Origin: an uncultured Oscillospiraceae bacterium
Lineage (GTDB): Bacteria > Bacillota > Clostridia > Oscillospirales > Ruminococcaceae
Direction of reading: 5' to 3'
Length of the DNA stretch: 64,000 nucleotides
NCBI GenBank assembly: GCA_934448295.1
Contig: CAKSEY010000003.1
Coordinates: 1 to 64,000, forward strand
The number at the start of each line of letters is the position of its first letter. The first letter of the stretch is position 1. Below, piece by piece: positions 49,051-56,969 of this stretch. Position numbers and translations under genes: made by a program. The notes beneath the pieces were generated by a model. The model saw only the letters and a list, made by a program, of their open reading frames with translations, was not told the origin of the DNA and ran no database searches.

Positions 49051-49997
49051 ACAAGCTTATAGTTGAGCCGTCGCCGCATATCCGGGGCGCGATGTCCACG
49101 CAGAGGGTAATGCTGAACGTCATTATCGCAATGCTCCCGGCGCTGGCTGCGGCAACGGTGATTTTCGGAATAAAGGCGCTGGTGCTTACCGTGATATGCT
49201 GCGCCTGCTGTGTGCTGTTCGAGTGGCTTTTCTGCAAGGTCACGAAGAAAAAGAGCACGATAGGCGACCTCTCCGCCGTGGTCACGGGAATGCTGCTGGC
49301 GTTCAATCTGCCGGTGGAGCTGCCCGTTTACATGGCGGTGATAGGCTGCTTCGCGGCGATAGTGGTCGTTAAAATGCTGTTCGGCGGTATCGGGCAGAAC
49401 TTCGCGAACCCCGCCATCACGGCGCGAATCATTCTTATGCTGTCCTTTACGGCGGCAATGACCACATGGACCGCTCCCTTCGCTTATCAGAACGGCGCGG
49501 ACGCAGTGACCTCCGCGACCCCGCTTGCCGCAGAGCCGGAAGCTCTGCCCTCGCTGCTGGATATGTTCCTCGGCGTGCGCGGCGGCTGTCTCGGCGAGAC
49601 CTGCATTGCGGCGCTGCTCCTGGGCGGAGTTTACCTCTGCGTGAGGAAGCTCATCGCGCCCACGACTCCGCTGGCGTTCATCGGGACTGTGGCGGTGCTG
49701 ACCCTGCTTTACAGCGGGTTTGACGTGAACTACACGCTGTATCAGCTCATGTCCGGCGGTCTGTTCCTCGGCGCGATATTCATGGCGACCGACTACTCCA
49801 CCACCCCGCTGACCCAGAGGGGAAAGCTGATCTTCGGCGTAGGCTGCGGAGTTTTCACGTTCCTGATAAGGCAGTTCGCAAGTCTGCCGGAGGGCGTGTC
49901 CTATTCGATACTCCTCATGAATATCCTGACCCCCTACATTGATAAGATAACCATGCCGAAGCCCCTCGGCGCGAAGAAGGAGGTCAAGCAGAAATGA
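49047..49997 (+). CDS. rnfD: Rnf complex subunit RnfD
   Basis: A 316-residue integral membrane subunit with about ten helices. SPHIRGAMSTQRVMLNV is the N-terminal signature. The covalent FMN-attachment motif is expected near DAVTSATPLAAE (S/T-x-AT type, Thr of TSAT). FMATDYSTTPLTQRGK is conserved in the C-terminal half. It overlaps rnfC and rnfG by four bases each. Confidence 0.95.
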   Translation: MNKLIVEPSPHIRGAMSTQRVMLNVIIAMLPALAAATVIFGIKALVLTVICCACCVLFEWLFCKVTKKKSTIGDLSAVVTGMLLAFNLPVELPVYMAVIGCFAAIVVVKMLFGGIGQNFANPAITARIILMLSFTAAMTTWTAPFAYQNGADAVTSATPLAAEPEALPSLLDMFLGVRGGCLGETCIAALLLGGVYLCVRKLIAPTTPLAFIGTVAVLTLLYSGFDVNYTLYQLMSGGLFLGAIFMATDYSTTPLTQRGKLIFGVGCGVFTFLIRQFASLPEGVSYSILLMNILTPYIDKITMPKPLGAKKEVKQK

Positions 49998-50605
49998 GCA
50001 TTTCACCAAGACCTGCCCTGACCCTCGCGGTCATAGTCGCGATAATCTCGGCGCTTATCATCGTGATGTACAACGTGACCTACGTTGACACCTCCGGCAT
50101 ACTCACCGACAAGCAGTCGGCTGCCGCCATTGAGATATACGGCGGCTCCGCGGAGGATTACAGCGTTGTCCCCGCGGAAATAAAGGACGAAAGCGGCAGC
50201 GTGACCGGCGGCTGGCAGCAGGCTCTAGCGGAGCTTCCAGACCTGGCGCGCGTGATGAAGGTCATCGAAAAGAACGACGGAAGCCTCGCCTTTGAGATAA
50301 AGACCAAGGGCTACAAGGACGGCTTCGAGATACTGGTGGGCGTTAAGGACGGCGCGGTTGCCGGGGTCGCGGTGGTATCCACCGGCGAGGAGACCCCGGG
50401 GCTTGGCACAAAAACCAACGACCCCGCGTTCCTGAGCCAGTTTGACGGAATTTCCGGCGAGGCCGTGGTGGTCAAGACGGCGCCCTCGGCGGATAACGAG
50501 ATACAGGCTGTGACCTCCGCGACTTTCTCCTCCAGGGGAGTTGCAAAGGCGGTCAACATTGCGCTGGCGGCTTACGAGATGTACACAGGAGGTGAGCGGA
50601 AGTGA
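49994..50605 (+). CDS. rnfG: Rnf complex subunit RnfG
   Basis: A 203-residue subunit with one N-terminal membrane helix and an extracytoplasmic FMN-binding domain. The flavinylation motif SGATS-like is present as EIQAVTSATFSSRGV (Thr acceptor in TSAT). STGEETPGLGTKTND is the other conserved block. Overlaps rnfD by four bases; an AGGAGGTGAG inside its 3' end serves rnfE. Confidence 0.94.
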   Translation: MSISPRPALTLAVIVAIISALIIVMYNVTYVDTSGILTDKQSAAAIEIYGGSAEDYSVVPAEIKDESGSVTGGWQQALAELPDLARVMKVIEKNDGSLAFEIKTKGYKDGFEILVGVKDGAVAGVAVVSTGEETPGLGTKTNDPAFLSQFDGISGEAVVVKTAPSADNEIQAVTSATFSSRGVAKAVNIALAAYEMYTGGERK

Positions 50606-51285
50606 GCTACATGAAGGAATTTACCAAGGGACTGCTGAAGGAGAACCCCACGCTTGTGACCCTCCTGGGTATGTGTCCCACGCTTGCCATCACCACGATG
50701 GCCTCCAATGCCATAGGCATGGGAGCGGCGGCTACATTCGTGCTTATCTGCTCGAACATAGCCATCTCTCTGCTGAAAAAGGTGATACCCTCGCAGGTGC
50801 GCCTGCCCTCATACATAGTAATTATCGCGGGCTTCGTGACCCTGGTGGGCTTCGTGCTGCAGGCGTATGCCCCGGCGATATACGACGCGCTGGGCATTTA
50901 TCTGCCGCTTATCACGGTAAACTGCATTATCCTCGGCAGGGCGGAGATGTTCGCAAGCAAGAACAACGTGCTTTCCTCCGCACTTGACGGCGCAGGCATG
51001 GGGATAGGCTTCACCATGGCTCTGCTGGCTGTTGGCTCCGTGCGCGAGATACTCGGCGGCGGCACATGGTTCGGGCTGCAGATATGCCCGGATTTCATTC
51101 AGCCGATGACTATCTTCATTCTTCCGGCGGGGGGATTCTTCGTGCTGGGCTGCGTTATCGCGCTGGTAAATAAGATATCCAGCCGCAAGCCAAAGGAAGC
51201 CACGGGCTGCGCCGCCTGCGGGGGCTGTGCGGGCTGCGAGGGCGGATGTCCCTCCGGCGAAGCTGAGAAGAAGGAGGAGAAGTAA
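50602..51285 (+). CDS. rnfE: Rnf complex subunit RnfE with Cys-rich tail
   Basis: A 227-residue membrane subunit with six helices (ENPTLVTLLGMCPTLAITTM; LPLITVNCIILGRAE). GTG 50602 overlaps the rnfG stop, with GGAGG nine bases upstream. Paired half-membrane cysteines occur in CPTLA and VNCI, as in RnfA/RnfE, where they coordinate a membrane [2Fe-2S] cluster. Unusually, the C-terminus carries CAACGGCAGCEGGCPSG, a compact five-cysteine cytoplasmic tail absent from standard RnfE (about 200 residues). Confidence 0.93.
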   Translation: MSYMKEFTKGLLKENPTLVTLLGMCPTLAITTMASNAIGMGAAATFVLICSNIAISLLKKVIPSQVRLPSYIVIIAGFVTLVGFVLQAYAPAIYDALGIYLPLITVNCIILGRAEMFASKNNVLSSALDGAGMGIGFTMALLAVGSVREILGGGTWFGLQICPDFIQPMTIFILPAGGFFVLGCVIALVNKISSRKPKEATGCAACGGCAGCEGGCPSGEAEKKEEK

Positions 51286-51891
51286 ATGGAGCTTGCAAGA
51301 AGCATGATGATAATTCTCCTGACGGGTATCCTGACGGATAACTTCGTCCTGTCGAAGTTCATGGGTATATGCCCGTTCCTCGGCGTTTCAAAGAATCCTT
51401 CCGGTTCGCTAGGCATGGGTCTTGCCGTTACGTTCGTAATGGCGTGCGCCACGGCGGTGACATACCCGCTGTATTACGGGTTCCTGGTTCCAATGGGGCT
51501 TACATACCTCAACACGATACTGTTTATCCTTATAATCGCGGTTTTCGTGCAGATGCTGGAGATGTTCCTGAAGAAGTTCGTCCCGGCGCTGTACAAGTCG
51601 CTGGGCGTGTACCTCCCGCTCATCACCACCAACTGCGCCGTGCTCGGCGTTACCCTGCTGAACCTCGAGAACAACTACACGTTCCTAGAATCCATAGTAA
51701 ACGCGGTGGGCGGCGGACTGGGCTTCATGATGGCGATGCTGATATTCTCCGGAGTCCGTGGCAGGCTGGAGCGCTGCAACGTTCCGAAAGCGTTCCAGGG
51801 AATGCCGATAACCCTTGTTGCGGCTTCGATAGTTTCGCTGTCGTTCCTGGGCTTCGGCGGTATCGTTGACGGAATATTCGGAGGTGCGTGA
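51286..51891 (+). CDS. rnfA: Rnf complex subunit RnfA
   Basis: A 201-residue membrane subunit with six helices, homologous to RnfE. It shows DNFVLSKFMGICPFLGVSK and LPLITTNCAVLG, containing the paired cysteines. It starts directly after the rnfE stop. GGAGG within its last codons serves rnfB. Confidence 0.95.
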   Translation: MELARSMMIILLTGILTDNFVLSKFMGICPFLGVSKNPSGSLGMGLAVTFVMACATAVTYPLYYGFLVPMGLTYLNTILFILIIAVFVQMLEMFLKKFVPALYKSLGVYLPLITTNCAVLGVTLLNLENNYTFLESIVNAVGGGLGFMMAMLIFSGVRGRLERCNVPKAFQGMPITLVAASIVSLSFLGFGGIVDGIFGGA

Positions 51892-52691
51892 TGGATATTT
51901 TTGTAATGTATATCCTGCCGGTGATAATTTTCGCTGCGATAGGCGCGGCGGCGGGAGTGCTGCTGACTGTCGGCTCCAGGATATTCTTCGTAAAGACGGA
52001 CGAAACGGTATCGAAGATAGTCGAAGCTCTGCCGAATGCGAACTGCGGCGCCTGCGGATTCTCCGGCTGCGAGGGCTACGCTAACGCCGTTGCAAAGGGA
52101 GAGGCTCCCACCAACCGCTGCAAGCCCGGCGGAGCCGCTGCGGCTGCGAAGATAGCGGCGATAATGGGGACTGAGGCTCTTGAAACCGTCCGGGAGGCTG
52201 CGTTCGTCCGCTGCAACGGCTGCGAGGGCGCCGTGGAGGACAGGTTCGAGTTTGACGGAGTTCCGAGCTGCGCCGCCGTGGAGCGCTTCTACAACGGAAA
52301 GAAGATGTGCCGCACCGGCTGCGACGGCTACGGCGACTGCGCGGCGGTCTGCGACAACGACGCTATCCACATCATAAACGGCGTTGCGGTGGTGGATCAG
52401 AGCAAGTGCGGCGCCTGCGGAAAGTGCGCGGCGGTCTGTCCGAATCACCTTATCGTGATACGTCCGGCGGACTATCCGTACGAGGTTCGCTGTTCCTCTA
52501 AGGACAGCGCGAAGGCGACCCGCGCGATATGCAAAAACGGCTGCCTTGGCTGCCGCCTCTGCGAGAAGAAGTGCCCCTCCGGCGCGATAACCGTAAAGGA
52601 CAATCACGCGAGCATAGATTATCGGTACTGCGTTGGCTGCGGTATCTGCGCTGACGCGTGCCCCGCAAAGTGCATAACGCTTGTGCAGTAA
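51891..52691 (+). CDS. rnfB: Rnf complex subunit RnfB
   Basis: A 266-residue ferredoxin-like subunit that accepts electrons from soluble ferredoxin. After an N-terminal helix comes the [4Fe-4S] motif NCGACGFSGCEGYANAV with a fourth Cys in NRCKPGG. Then follow polyferredoxin-type sites (CNGCEGA; CGACGKCAAVCP; CRLCEKKCPS; CVGCGICADACP). ATG 51891 is chosen over GTG 51888 because GGAGG then has six-base spacing. Last gene of the operon. Confidence 0.95.
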   Translation: MDIFVMYILPVIIFAAIGAAAGVLLTVGSRIFFVKTDETVSKIVEALPNANCGACGFSGCEGYANAVAKGEAPTNRCKPGGAAAAAKIAAIMGTEALETVREAAFVRCNGCEGAVEDRFEFDGVPSCAAVERFYNGKKMCRTGCDGYGDCAAVCDNDAIHIINGVAVVDQSKCGACGKCAAVCPNHLIVIRPADYPYEVRCSSKDSAKATRAICKNGCLGCRLCEKKCPSGAITVKDNHASIDYRYCVGCGICADACPAKCITLVQ

Positions 52692-52699
52692 CATTGTTA

Positions 52700-52735
52700 T
52701 AGGCAGGCGGTATTTTGCCGCCTGCCTATTTTTAA
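52700..52735 (+). terminator. Terminator of the rnf operon
   Basis: AGGCAGGCGG (52701-52710) / CCGCCTGCCT (52718-52727), then ATTTTT. Confidence 0.9.
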
Positions 52736-52766
52736 CTGATTTTGCTGGCTTTTGTTGAAAAATCGG

Positions 52767-52795
52767 TTGACAGTATCCGGGAAAAGTGATACAAT
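52767..52795 (+). promoter_or_regulatory. Promoter of the chemoreceptor gene
   Basis: TTGACA (52767-52772), 17-base spacer, TACAAT (52790-52795): a vegetative sigma-A-type promoter and not a motility sigma promoter. Confidence 0.75.
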
Positions 52796-52844
52796 TAAAA
52801 ATGTACAGACGCTGCACACGCAATACAAAAGTGAGGTTTTATTT

Positions 52845-54959
52845 ATGAAAAAGAAGAGATCCATGGGTACCCGTATCACCCTGGCGGTAATGCTGGTGCT
52901 GGCTTACGGTATCCTGTCCGCAGGAATTACAGGTATTCTCTGCCTTGTGACCCAGAGCACAAAGGATATGCAGAGCTCCATCTCACAGAGAGCTTCCGCC
53001 GCTGAGAACCTTGTAAGCTCGACGCTTTACCACTACCAAAGCCTTATCGGCTCGCTGGACGGAACACAGGCGCAGATAGACCGCATAATGGCGAACGATT
53101 CCAGCATCGTTTCCATCAATACCCGCGCCGACGGAATGTCCGGAACGTTCCTCAGCTCCGACGGCTACATAATGATATGCGGCGAGTACTCCAAAGGCAC
53201 CGCTTCCATCGCCACCAGCACGGAATGGCTCCAGAACATTTCCGCAACGCTCCACACCGAGGACACCGAGTTCTACCTCCTGACCGGAGACGGGCAGCTC
53301 ATTGCCGCGATAAACGGCAGCATGAACCAGGACGAGGCCGCAAAGTACCTTGGCACCGCCAAGGCGAGAACCGTGAATATCGGCGGCAGAAACCGCGTGG
53401 TATACAACGCCACCCTTGAGGGAACAGACTGGCAGACGCTTGTGATCTGTGATTCCGCCGAGTTCTTCCAGAATACGAACATCGCTGTTGCAAGCATTGT
53501 CGGCAGCGCGATAGTAGCGTTCGTGCTCGGCGCCATTGTTATAAGAAAGTTTGTTCGGAGGATAATAGTTCCGCTGACCGCTGTCAACACCAAGATACTT
53601 GATATGTCCGAGGGTAAGCTGAACACCGGCGACGTCGAGGTCAACACCGGCGACGAGCTCCAGACGCTCGGCGAGGCGGTAAACGCCATGTCCGGCTACA
53701 CCCGCACGATAATCAATGATATCGAAGCGGTTTCCGAAAAGCTTGCGGCGGAGGATCTCACAGTCCAGCCGGAGGCGGATTACATCGGCGACTACGCGCC
53801 CATCAAGACCGCTCTCCAGGGCATAATCACAAGCACCAGCGGAGTTATCAGGCAGATAGAGACGTCCAGCAGACAGGTCGCAGACGGCTCCGAGAAGATG
53901 AGCAGCAATTCCATGACGCTGTCCCAGGCTGCCACCGAGCAGGCGGCTACCGTTGAGGAACTGAACGCCTCCATCGTTGAGATATCCGGCAACATCACCT
54001 CGAACGCAGAGAGCGCCGGCAAGGCGAAGGATCTCGCGGACGACTGCCGCAAGATGGTGGACGAGGGCAACGTTAAGATGTCCGATATGCTCCGCGCAAT
54101 GGAGGAGATCAACGAAACCTCTTCCCAGATCGCAAATATCATCAAGACTATCGAGGATATTTCCTTCCAGACGAATATCCTGTCCCTCAATGCGAGCATA
54201 GAGGCGGCAAGGGCAGGCGAGGCAGGCAAGGGCTTCGCAGTGGTCGCGGGCGAGGTAGGACAGCTTGCAGGCAAGACCGCCGAGGCTGCCAAGAACACCA
54301 CGGCGCTTATCAAGACCTCTCTCCGTGCGGTTGAAAACGGCACCGTAATGGCTAACGAAACAGCGACCATGCTGTCTAAGATAGTTCGCGAAACTGACGA
54401 TACTGCAAAGGTCATCGACCTTATCGCGGCGGCTTCGCAGGAGCAGGCGGACAGCGTAAAGCAGATACTCACCGGAATGGATCAGATCTCCACGTCCGTC
54501 CAGATGACCAGCGGTTCCTCCGCGGAGTGCGCCGCTTCCGCAGAGGAGCTTTCCGCGCAGGCGGCGGTACTGCTCCAGCTTGTTCAGCGCTTCAAGGTCG
54601 CTGACGAAAAGGCGGCAAAGAAGTCCGCGAAGAAGCCCGTAAAGAAGCTGGCTAAGAAAGAGACTCCCGCAGAACCGGAAGTAAAGCCGGAGACAAAGGA
54701 CGAAAAGAAGTCCGCTGAGCCCGCTCAGAAGCCGGAAACCAAGCCCGAGGATAAGCCTGCCGCTAAGCCGGAGGAAAAGCCTGCCCCCAAGGCGGAAGCG
54801 AAGCCCGCTCCCAAAGCGGAGGTTAAGCCAGCCGTCAAGGCTCCGGCAAAGCCCGCTCCCAAAGCGGAGGTTAAGCCAGCCGTCAAGACTCCGGCAAAGC
54901 CTGCTGAGACTGTAAAGCCCCACGCAAAGACGATCGTTCTTGACGACGACAAGTATTGA
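52845..54959 (+). CDS. Methyl-accepting chemotaxis protein with Lys/Pro/Ala-rich tail
   Basis: A 704-residue receptor; ATG 52845 follows GTGAGGT, and the longer reading to 52752 overlaps the promoter. One helix near residues 8-35, an extracellular ligand domain to about 205, a second helix, a HAMP domain (RRIIVPLTAVNTKILDMSEG) and the signalling hairpin around IEDISFQTNILSLNASIEAA and GEAGKGFAVVAGEVGQLA, the CheA/CheW-binding tip. From about residue 590 the tail is an extended Lys-Pro-Ala-Glu region encoded partly by a perfect-type 48-base tandem repeat. No CheA, CheW or flagellar gene is near. Ligand unknown. Confidence 0.92.
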   Translation: MKKKRSMGTRITLAVMLVLAYGILSAGITGILCLVTQSTKDMQSSISQRASAAENLVSSTLYHYQSLIGSLDGTQAQIDRIMANDSSIVSINTRADGMSGTFLSSDGYIMICGEYSKGTASIATSTEWLQNISATLHTEDTEFYLLTGDGQLIAAINGSMNQDEAAKYLGTAKARTVNIGGRNRVVYNATLEGTDWQTLVICDSAEFFQNTNIAVASIVGSAIVAFVLGAIVIRKFVRRIIVPLTAVNTKILDMSEGKLNTGDVEVNTGDELQTLGEAVNAMSGYTRTIINDIEAVSEKLAAEDLTVQPEADYIGDYAPIKTALQGIITSTSGVIRQIETSSRQVADGSEKMSSNSMTLSQAATEQAATVEELNASIVEISGNITSNAESAGKAKDLADDCRKMVDEGNVKMSDMLRAMEEINETSSQIANIIKTIEDISFQTNILSLNASIEAARAGEAGKGFAVVAGEVGQLAGKTAEAAKNTTALIKTSLRAVENGTVMANETATMLSKIVRETDDTAKVIDLIAAASQEQADSVKQILTGMDQISTSVQMTSGSSAECAASAEELSAQAAVLLQLVQRFKVADEKAAKKSAKKPVKKLAKKETPAEPEVKPETKDEKKSAEPAQKPETKPEDKPAAKPEEKPAPKAEAKPAPKAEVKPAVKAPAKPAPKAEVKPAVKTPAKPAETVKPHAKTIVLDDDKY
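54801..54896. repeat. 48-base tandem repeat inside the chemoreceptor gene
   Basis: Two adjacent 48-base units (54801-54848 and 54849-54896) differ at one base (G/A). Each encodes KPAPKAEVKPAVK(A/T)PA. A more diverged related stretch precedes them. Unit number may vary between strains by slippage. Confidence 0.85.
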
Positions 54960-55005
54960 TATCCATCATCGCGTAAGATGAAATAATACACACGGAGGAT
55001 TTGCA

Positions 55006-56046
55006 ATGAGCATTTCAAAGAAGGAATTCGGCTTTTTCAGAGGTTACAAGTGCTGGCTCTTCACCCTCGCCAACGGTAACGGAATGACCGCAAGGCTGAC
55101 CAATTTCGGCGGCGCAGTGGTAGGTCTGGACGTTCCCGATAAGGACGGAAAGCTTGCCGACGTGGTTCTGGGCTATGATACTCTCCAGGAGTATGCGGAC
55201 GGAAATTCCTCGCACGGCGCGCTTGTGGGCAGATACGCCAACCGCATAGGCGGGGCGAAGTTCACGGTTTCCGGCAGGGAATACAAGGTCGCTGCCAACG
55301 ATAACAAGGTGAACCACCTGCACGGCGGAAATTTCGGCTTCAATAAGCGCGTGTGGACTGTCGAAGCAATGGACTGCGGCGACGAGCCGTCTGTCACTTT
55401 CGGCTATCTCAGCCCCGACGGCGAGGAGAATTATCCCGGAAACCTCAGAATAACCGTAAAGTACACCCTCACCGCCTGCAACGGGCTGAAGCTGGATTAC
55501 AGGGCGGTCTGCGACCAGGATACGGTCGTGAACCTCACGAATCATTCGTATTTTAACCTCAAGGGCGCGGGTAACGGCGACATCAAGGATCATATCGTGC
55601 AGATAAACGCGGAGGGCTACACCCCCGTGGACGCGCTGCTTATCCCCACCGGCGAGATCGCGCCTGTGGAGGGCACAGCGTTTGATTTCAGGGCGCCCAA
55701 GCCTGTGCGTCAGGATATGGATAACGGGAAGCTCCCGAACGGCTACGACCACAATTTCGTTCTTGGCGAGCCTGGCGTTATGCGCACCGCCGCCGAGGTC
55801 TACGAGCCGCAGAGCGGCAGAGTTATGACCGTGCTCACCGACAAGCCCGCCGTTCAGTTCTATATAGGTATAGGTCTTGACGGCGAGAACGGCAAGGGCG
55901 GCAGCAAGTACAACAAGTACGCGGGTCTGTGCCTGGAGAGCCAGTTCTGCCCGGATTCCCCCAACAAGCCGCAGTTCGCAAGCAGCGTGTATCTGGCGGG
56001 TCAGCAGTACAGGTTCACGACTATGTATAAATTCTCCGTAAGATAA
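55006..56046 (+). CDS. galM: Aldose 1-epimerase (mutarotase)
   Basis: A 346-residue enzyme interconverting sugar anomers. It shows ANRIGGAKFTVSGREY with the substrate Arg, NHLHGGNFGFNKRVW with the first His, VVNLTNHSYFNLKG with the catalytic His, YDHNFVLG, and the catalytic Glu in AGLCLESQFCPDSPN. RBS CGGAGG. Monocistronic after the chemoreceptor; supports sugar uptake generally. Confidence 0.95.
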   Translation: MSISKKEFGFFRGYKCWLFTLANGNGMTARLTNFGGAVVGLDVPDKDGKLADVVLGYDTLQEYADGNSSHGALVGRYANRIGGAKFTVSGREYKVAANDNKVNHLHGGNFGFNKRVWTVEAMDCGDEPSVTFGYLSPDGEENYPGNLRITVKYTLTACNGLKLDYRAVCDQDTVVNLTNHSYFNLKGAGNGDIKDHIVQINAEGYTPVDALLIPTGEIAPVEGTAFDFRAPKPVRQDMDNGKLPNGYDHNFVLGEPGVMRTAAEVYEPQSGRVMTVLTDKPAVQFYIGIGLDGENGKGGSKYNKYAGLCLESQFCPDSPNKPQFASSVYLAGQQYRFTTMYKFSVR

Positions 56047-56055
56047 TATACTGTG

Positions 56056-56088
56056 ATCCCGCTGCCTTTACGGCAGCGGGATTTTTGC
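56056..56088 (+). terminator. Terminator after galM
   Basis: ATCCCGCTGCC / GGCAGCGGGAT, followed by TTTTGCG. Confidence 0.85.
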
Positions 56089-56156
56089 GTAATAGAGCCG
56101 TTTGAGGAGAATAAGAAAGAAATTTAAAAAAATATGAAAAAATTTTTAAAAAACTA

Positions 56157-56185
56157 TTGACAAAACGAGAAAAATGGTGTATAAT
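56157..56185 (+). promoter_or_regulatory. Promoter of the tRNA cluster
   Basis: TTGACA (56157-56162), 17-base spacer, TATAAT (56180-56185); consensus in both boxes, as expected for stable RNA. Confidence 0.85.
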
Positions 56186-56240
56186 ACAATAGTCGTCAGG
56201 GAGATGGACGGAAACGAAAAGCTCCAGGGCGAATAAAGAT

Positions 56241-56316
56241 GGAAGTTTAGCTCAGCTGGGAGAGCATCTGCCTTACAAGCAGAGGGTCATAGGTTCGAGC
56301 CCTATAACTTCCACCA
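56241..56316 (+). tRNA. tRNA-Val(TAC)
   Basis: GGAAGTT/AACTTCC acceptor stem, TTTAGCTCAGC D-arm, anticodon stem TCTGC/GCAGA with loop CTTACAA (anticodon TAC), T-arm with GGTTCGAGC, and encoded CCA at 56314-56316. Confidence 0.95.
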
Positions 56317-56373
56317 TCACCTACTTTGGAAAGCGCTTATCGGCGGGGAGTTCGATTCTCCTGATGGTGTCCA
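56312..56373 (+). pseudogene. tRNA remnant between tRNA-Val and tRNA-Asp
   Basis: The stretch ends like a tRNA: T-arm GGGAG-TTCGATT-CTCCT, acceptor half GATGGTG, discriminator T and CCA (56371-56373). A matching 5' half CACCATC occurs at 56312-56318, overlapping the CCA of tRNA-Val. Only about 28 bases lie between it and the T-arm, without a D-arm or anticodon arm. It looks like a tRNA that lost its 5' half by deletion. The TCCA end recalls tRNA-Gly or tRNA-Cys; identity is unknown. Confidence 0.55.
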
Positions 56374-56408
56374 ATGGTTCAGCCGTAAGGGAAGCACCAA
56401 ACCCCAAT

Positions 56409-56485
56409 GGCCTGGTAGTTCAGTTGGTTAGAACGCCGCCCTGTCACGGCGGAGGTCGTGGGTTCGAGTCCCATCCAGGTCGCCA
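56409..56485 (+). tRNA. tRNA-Asp(GTC)
   Basis: GGCCTGG/CCAGGTC acceptor, anticodon stem CCGCC/GGCGG with loop CTGTCAC (anticodon GTC), T-arm GTGGG-TTCGAGT-CCCAT, discriminator G and encoded CCA. Confidence 0.95.
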
Positions 56486-56487
56486 AT

Positions 56488-56563
56488 GCGGATTTAGCTC
56501 ATCTGGTAGAGCGCCACCTTGCCAAGGTGGAGGTAGCGAGTTCGAGCCTCGTAATCCGCTCCA
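56488..56563 (+). tRNA. tRNA-Gly(GCC)
   Basis: GCGGATT/AATCCGC acceptor, anticodon stem CCACC/GGTGG with loop TTGCCAA (anticodon GCC), discriminator T and encoded CCA. Confidence 0.95.
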
Positions 56564-56599
56564 ATAATTACAGTGCAGGCTGGTTTGAAAGAGAAAATT

Positions 56600-56632
56600 C
56601 GTCGTGGAAATATTCACGGCGTTTTTTATTTT
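56600..56632 (+). terminator. Terminator of the tRNA cluster
   Basis: CGTCGTG (56600-56606) / CACGGCG (56615-56621) with one G-T pair, then TTTTTTATTTT. Confidence 0.75.
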
Positions 56633-56654
56633 CTGGGTCTATTTCGATCAAGTG

Positions 56655-56690
56655 TACATAAAAAATCCGCCCTTTGTAGCAGAGGGCGGA
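56655..56690 (-). terminator. Terminator of the Xre gene at 56712
   Basis: TCCGCCCT (56666-56673) / AGGGCGGA (56683-56690); on the minus strand the stem is followed by TTTTTTATG. Confidence 0.75.
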
Positions 56691-56711
56691 ATTATTGTTT
56701 ACATCGGCCGA

Positions 56712-56969
56712 TCAAAGCTCAGATTCATCGACTTTGAGCAGGTCTTCTACGGTCACAGAGAACACCTTGGCAAGCGAGATCATCTCGATATCCGTGACGA
56801 ATCTCTGACCGGACTCTATGCGCTGAACGGCGTTCTTGTCGATATCAAGATCAATGACCTGAAGCCTGTCTGCGAGCTCCCTCTGAGAGATCCTGAGAGC
56901 CTTGCGGAGCTTGGCGATATTGATGCCGCAAATGTTATTTCTTCCGCTTTTGGTTCGGTTATTAAACAT
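56712..56969 (-). CDS. Small Xre-family HTH regulator (paralogue of 2851-3096)
   Basis: An 85-residue protein starting at ATG 56969 after AGGAG. The N-terminal block MFNNRTKSGRNNICG and the HTH (LRKALRISQRELADRLQ; KNAVQRIESGQRFVTDIE) are closely similar to the protein at 2851-3096. It is monocistronic, with its own terminator and an A+T-rich upstream region. Its target is unknown; the conserved N-terminal block suggests a functional subfamily and not only a generic HTH. Confidence 0.82.
   Translation of the reverse strand: MFNNRTKSGRNNICGINIAKLRKALRISQRELADRLQVIDLDIDKNAVQRIESGQRFVTDIEMISLAKVFSVTVEDLLKVDESEL

Noticed and set aside
52983..54923. Minus-strand open frame of over 600 codons opposite the chemoreceptor
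   Set aside because: Low-complexity Leu/Arg/Gly composition mirrors the repetitive codons of the plus-strand gene; no start signal.
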